IMG/VR virus record: IMGVR_UViG_3300025930_000215
Span: 1 to 28,941 of that record
DNA from: a virus
DNA length: 28,941 bases
Direction: 5' to 3' (one strand)
Shown here: positions 26,631-28,941 of the stretch, piece after piece
How the letters are laid out: each line of letters begins with the position of its first letter
How positions within the stretch are numbered: position 1 is the stretch's first letter
Notes under the pieces: model-generated
What the model was told of the DNA's origin: nothing
The model's database searches: none
What the model saw: only the letters and a program-made list of their open reading frames with translations
Made by a program: the position numbers and the translations under genes

Positions 26631-28049
26631 ATGAAGTATCAATCATTAATGCAGCCGCGTGACTATCAAACGAAAGCCAACCGGCTTATGAAAGGCCGGG
26701 AGGCTTTCGCCCTCCTCATGGCAATGCGGACGGGCAAGACCAAAGTGGCGCTCGATGACTTTGGGACGATGGAGCTAAAAGGGAAAGCCTCAGACCTTCT
26801 GGTTATAGCACCTGCAGGCGTCTATAAGACATGGCTAGAGGCGATTAGGGAGCACGTAAGCCTCGACCTACAGAAGCGGCTCCTTACCCACGTCTGGGAG
26901 GCCGGGAAGGCCAAAGCGGCTGTCGGCTTTATGATCGTTAAAAACAGGCCTCGCATCCTCCTTATGAATGTGGAGGCTCTGTCACGTCCCGGTGACGCAC
27001 GCAAGCTCGCCATTGAGTTTGTAAAAACAAATCGGGCTGGCATCATCGTCGATGAATCAACTGCGATCAAAAACCCCAAAGCAAAGCGGACCAAGTTCAT
27101 CAATACTGAACTTGCTCCGCTTTCATCTTTTAGGAGGATACTGAGTGGACTTGTAATACCCCGCTCACCACTCGATCTATTCTCCCAGTTTGAATTCCTC
27201 GATTGGAACATACTGGGCTTCCGTTCCTATTATGCCTTTCGTGCGCGCTATGCAATTATGCGGAATGAATTCTTCGGTGGGCGTCGTGTTGCGATCGTGA
27301 CCGGTTACAGAGATTTGGAGGAGTTACACGCGCTGATTGAGCCACACTCCTTCCGTGTTCCGTTCCGGCCAAACATTCCTTCTACCTATTCAGTCCGTCA
27401 TGTACGGCTCTCCAAGGAGCAAGAGACAGCTTACAAGGAGATAAAGGAATTTGCGACGACACAACTCGCCAACGGCCAGCACGTCACAGCCACAATCGTT
27501 ATCTCACAAATGCTGAGGCTTCATCAAATCCTCTGCGGTCATGTGAAGGATGAAGAAGGGAAGGAGAATGAGATACCAGAATACAGGACGGAGGAGCTAA
27601 TTGAATTGCTGGAGGACTACGAAGGCAAGGCTGTGATCTGGTGCAGCTACGATATTGATATCCGAAAAGTCTCTGCGGCCCTCGCCAAACATTTTGGCGT
27701 CAACGTTGCGAGGTTCTGGGGCGGCAATCTGAAGACAAGGGAGGAAGAGGAGCGGGCATTCAAGACGCGGGATGATACGCCCTACATGGTCGCCACGCCA
27801 GACGCGGGAGGCTGGGGCCGCACATGGGATATGGCTGACCTTGTAATTTACTACTCCTCAAAAAATAATCTTGAACACCGCGAACAATCCGAGCAGCGTG
27901 TACAAGGGACGGACAAAAAACGTCCAGTGGACTATGTTGACTTGATCGTTCCGAATACGGTGGAAATGAAATTCCTAGAGGCGTTGCGTAACAAGATCAA
28001 TATGGTCACAACGATCAACGGTGACAACTATAGGGAATGGCTGATATGA
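26631..28049 (+). CDS. SNF2-type SF2 helicase
   Basis: A 472-residue DEAD/SNF2-family translocase. Motif I is LMAMRTGKTKVA (about 29-40), motif Ia lies in LLVIAPAG, motif II is VDESTAIKN (DEST in place of DEAH), and motif III is SGLVIPRSP. The C-terminal RecA domain carries AVIWCSYDIDI, VATPDAGGWG and motif VI EQRVQGTDKKR. Phage SNF2 proteins of this size remodel or unwind DNA in replication, recombination or transcription. One base separates it from the preceding gene; its stop overlaps the GcrA start as ATGA. Confidence 0.88.
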   Translation: MKYQSLMQPRDYQTKANRLMKGREAFALLMAMRTGKTKVALDDFGTMELKGKASDLLVIAPAGVYKTWLEAIREHVSLDLQKRLLTHVWEAGKAKAAVGFMIVKNRPRILLMNVEALSRPGDARKLAIEFVKTNRAGIIVDESTAIKNPKAKRTKFINTELAPLSSFRRILSGLVIPRSPLDLFSQFEFLDWNILGFRSYYAFRARYAIMRNEFFGGRRVAIVTGYRDLEELHALIEPHSFRVPFRPNIPSTYSVRHVRLSKEQETAYKEIKEFATTQLANGQHVTATIVISQMLRLHQILCGHVKDEEGKENEIPEYRTEELIELLEDYEGKAVIWCSYDIDIRKVSAALAKHFGVNVARFWGGNLKTREEEERAFKTRDDTPYMVATPDAGGWGRTWDMADLVIYYSSKNNLEHREQSEQRVQGTDKKRPVDYVDLIVPNTVEMKFLEALRNKINMVTTINGDNYREWLI

Positions 28050-28438
28050 GTTGGACGCATGATCAAATTGAAACGCTGAGGCGTCTTAAGTCGCTAGGCA
28101 TGCACAGCGCAGAGATTGTAAGACGCTTTCCCAAAAAATCAAAAGGCGCTGTGATGGGAAAGCTGCACCGGCTAGGTCTGCTTAAGCAGAAGGATAAAAA
28201 CCGCAGACAGGTTTTCAATCCAAAGCCCAAAAACCTTGCGCCACTTCCACTTGCGCCAAGGACGGATCCACCAATTGATATTTCGAGAGAGGATGGTGTG
28301 GAGCTTTATGATCTAAAGTCTCATCATTGCCGCTGGCCCTTTGGCGATGTAAACTTTTATTTCTGCGGACGGACGAAACAGGAAGGCTCACCCTATTGTG
28401 AGTATCACTACAAACGTGCAAGGACAGGAAGTCAGTGA
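28046..28438 (+). CDS. gcrA: GcrA-family cell-cycle regulator
   Basis: A 130-residue protein with both GcrA halves. The N-terminal helix-turn-helix starts MSWTHDQIETLRRL and includes AVMGKLHRLGLL. The C-terminal sigma-binding part has LKSHHCRWPFGD, FYFCGRTKQ and SPYCEYH. In Caulobacter, GcrA binds RNA polymerase sigma70 and activates promoters bearing CcrM-methylated GANTC. A phage copy could redirect the host cell-cycle programme or use methylated phage promoters. Start at 28046 by ATGA overlap with the helicase stop. Confidence 0.92.
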   Translation: MSWTHDQIETLRRLKSLGMHSAEIVRRFPKKSKGAVMGKLHRLGLLKQKDKNRRQVFNPKPKNLAPLPLAPRTDPPIDISREDGVELYDLKSHHCRWPFGDVNFYFCGRTKQEGSPYCEYHYKRARTGSQ

Positions 28439-28740
28439 AAAGAGTATTCAGTGAAGGTGAGGATCGAGTGTTGCGTGAGCAAGCAGCTGGGCGTCTAGAA
28501 ATATCAATCCACCGTTTGGAAGTTGATATGAAGACTAGCCGCGAGACTTTGTTCAGGCGTGCTGCTGAGTTGGGTATTGAGTTGAAGATAACGAAGCGGT
28601 CATTTTATGATGCAGAAAGAGGGACCGAATCACTTCCCAGTGATGTGCCCTATCGCATCAAGGATGACTTGCTTTTAAAACGGTTGAAAAAATATCATGG
28701 AGGTAGCAATGACGACAAAGCAACCGACAGTGGCAGCTAG
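28435..28740 (+). CDS. Small HTH protein related to GcrA N-terminus
   Basis: A 101-residue protein with a GTG start overlapping the GcrA stop (GTGA). KRVFSEGEDRVLREQ, then TSRETLFRRAAELGIEL aligns with the N-terminal HTH of the 22130 protein (KRVFTEEMF) and of GcrA, without GcrA's cysteine-rich end. The C-terminus is polar. Likely a DNA-binding regulator paired with GcrA. Confidence 0.6.
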   Translation: MKRVFSEGEDRVLREQAAGRLEISIHRLEVDMKTSRETLFRRAAELGIELKITKRSFYDAERGTESLPSDVPYRIKDDLLLKRLKKYHGGSNDDKATDSGS

Positions 28741-28941
28741 CAACGGTGGAAAAACTCCGGAGATGTTAGCTGTGGAACATGGGATAGCAAATTACCAACG
28801 TGTCATTTCAGAGAGGGATGAGCTCAAGAAACAAATCGAGAAGCTCGCCATCGGTGAGCTCAAGAAGTCGAACATCCAAAGGCCGTTCATCGACATCAAG
28901 CCCAAGCGTCCTTCCGGCAAACAGACGCTCACCATCGAAGG
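28709..28941 (+). CDS. Partial phage protein, cut by window end
   Basis: An open frame of 77 codons (MTTKQPTVAASNGGK) runs off the window. GGAGGT lies before the ATG. The visible part is polar with a helical stretch (YQRVISERDELKKQIEKL) suggesting a coiled coil, then a basic segment. It overlaps the previous gene by 32 bp. Family not recognised from this fragment. Confidence 0.6.
   Translation, partial: MTTKQPTVAASNGGKTPEMLAVEHGIANYQRVISERDELKKQIEKLAIGELKKSNIQRPFIDIKPKRPSGKQTLTIE

Noticed and set aside
28288-28300. GAGAGAGGATGG resembling the common start signal
   Set aside because: It lies inside gcrA with no gene starting after it in a plausible frame, so it is a chance match.

Overview
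The window is part of a tailed-phage genome, or a prophage, of an alphaproteobacterium. It has replication and nucleotide-metabolism genes packed with 1-8 bp overlaps, many tiny unknown genes, and no ribosomal or core-metabolic genes. The strongest host clue is a full-length GcrA-like regulator (28046-28438), a family largely confined to Alphaproteobacteria. Small exported proteins and short regulators of a style common in rhizobial phages point the same way. The genus cannot be fixed from sequence reading alone. No structural, lysis or integrase genes are visible; an HNH nuclease at the left edge may mark the approach to a packaging module.

Layout. (1) 34-4065, minus strand: a TOPRIM/SF3 primase-helicase, a zinc-ribbon protein and two tandem paralogous small proteins, each coupled by a 4 bp overlap. 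These are followed by a separately controlled NusG/RfaH-like factor and the HNH protein. (2) 4066-4173: divergent control region. (3) 4174-16858, plus strand: a continuous early/replication block. It holds a possible ssDNA-binding-type protein, an FAD-binding protein, a 13-repeat DNA-binding-like protein, ThyX, a HAD phosphatase, a DxD glycosyltransferase-like protein, a MazG/DUF1599-like protein, a DEDDh exonuclease, a TSCPD-domain protein, a DnaE-type polymerase and a PD-(D/E)XK nuclease. (4) 16859-17360: about 500 bp without a convincing gene, holding repeats, a candidate structured RNA and two strong hairpins. (5) 17361-25916: a looser accessory block of small genes (RMF-like, papain-like, exported proteins, HTH proteins), with a UvrD-like helicase and a second DEDD exonuclease among them. 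(6) 25936-28941: winged-helix paralogs, an SNF2-type helicase, GcrA, another HTH protein and a truncated gene at the window edge.

How the genes fit together. The primase-helicase, DnaE polymerase with separate DnaQ-type proofreader, SF1 and SF2 helicases and nucleases make a largely self-sufficient replication/recombination set. ThyX, the MazG-like protein, the TSCPD protein, the HAD phosphatase and the glycosyltransferase-like protein suggest remodelling of the nucleotide pool and possibly DNA-base modification. GcrA, the NusG-like factor and the RMF-like protein suggest takeover of host transcription and translation.

The most unusual feature is post-transcriptional. At least three intergenic leaders (18524, 20917, 21375) share one two-hairpin architecture with mutually exclusive pairings that covary between copies. 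A fourth leader (19023) can form a pseudoknot. An extended ribosome-binding signal, AGAGGATGA, stands exactly before 15 genes and in variant form before two more. The NusG-like gene has a 22 bp inverted repeat arranged so that read-through transcripts, but not transcripts from an internal promoter, would hide its start region.
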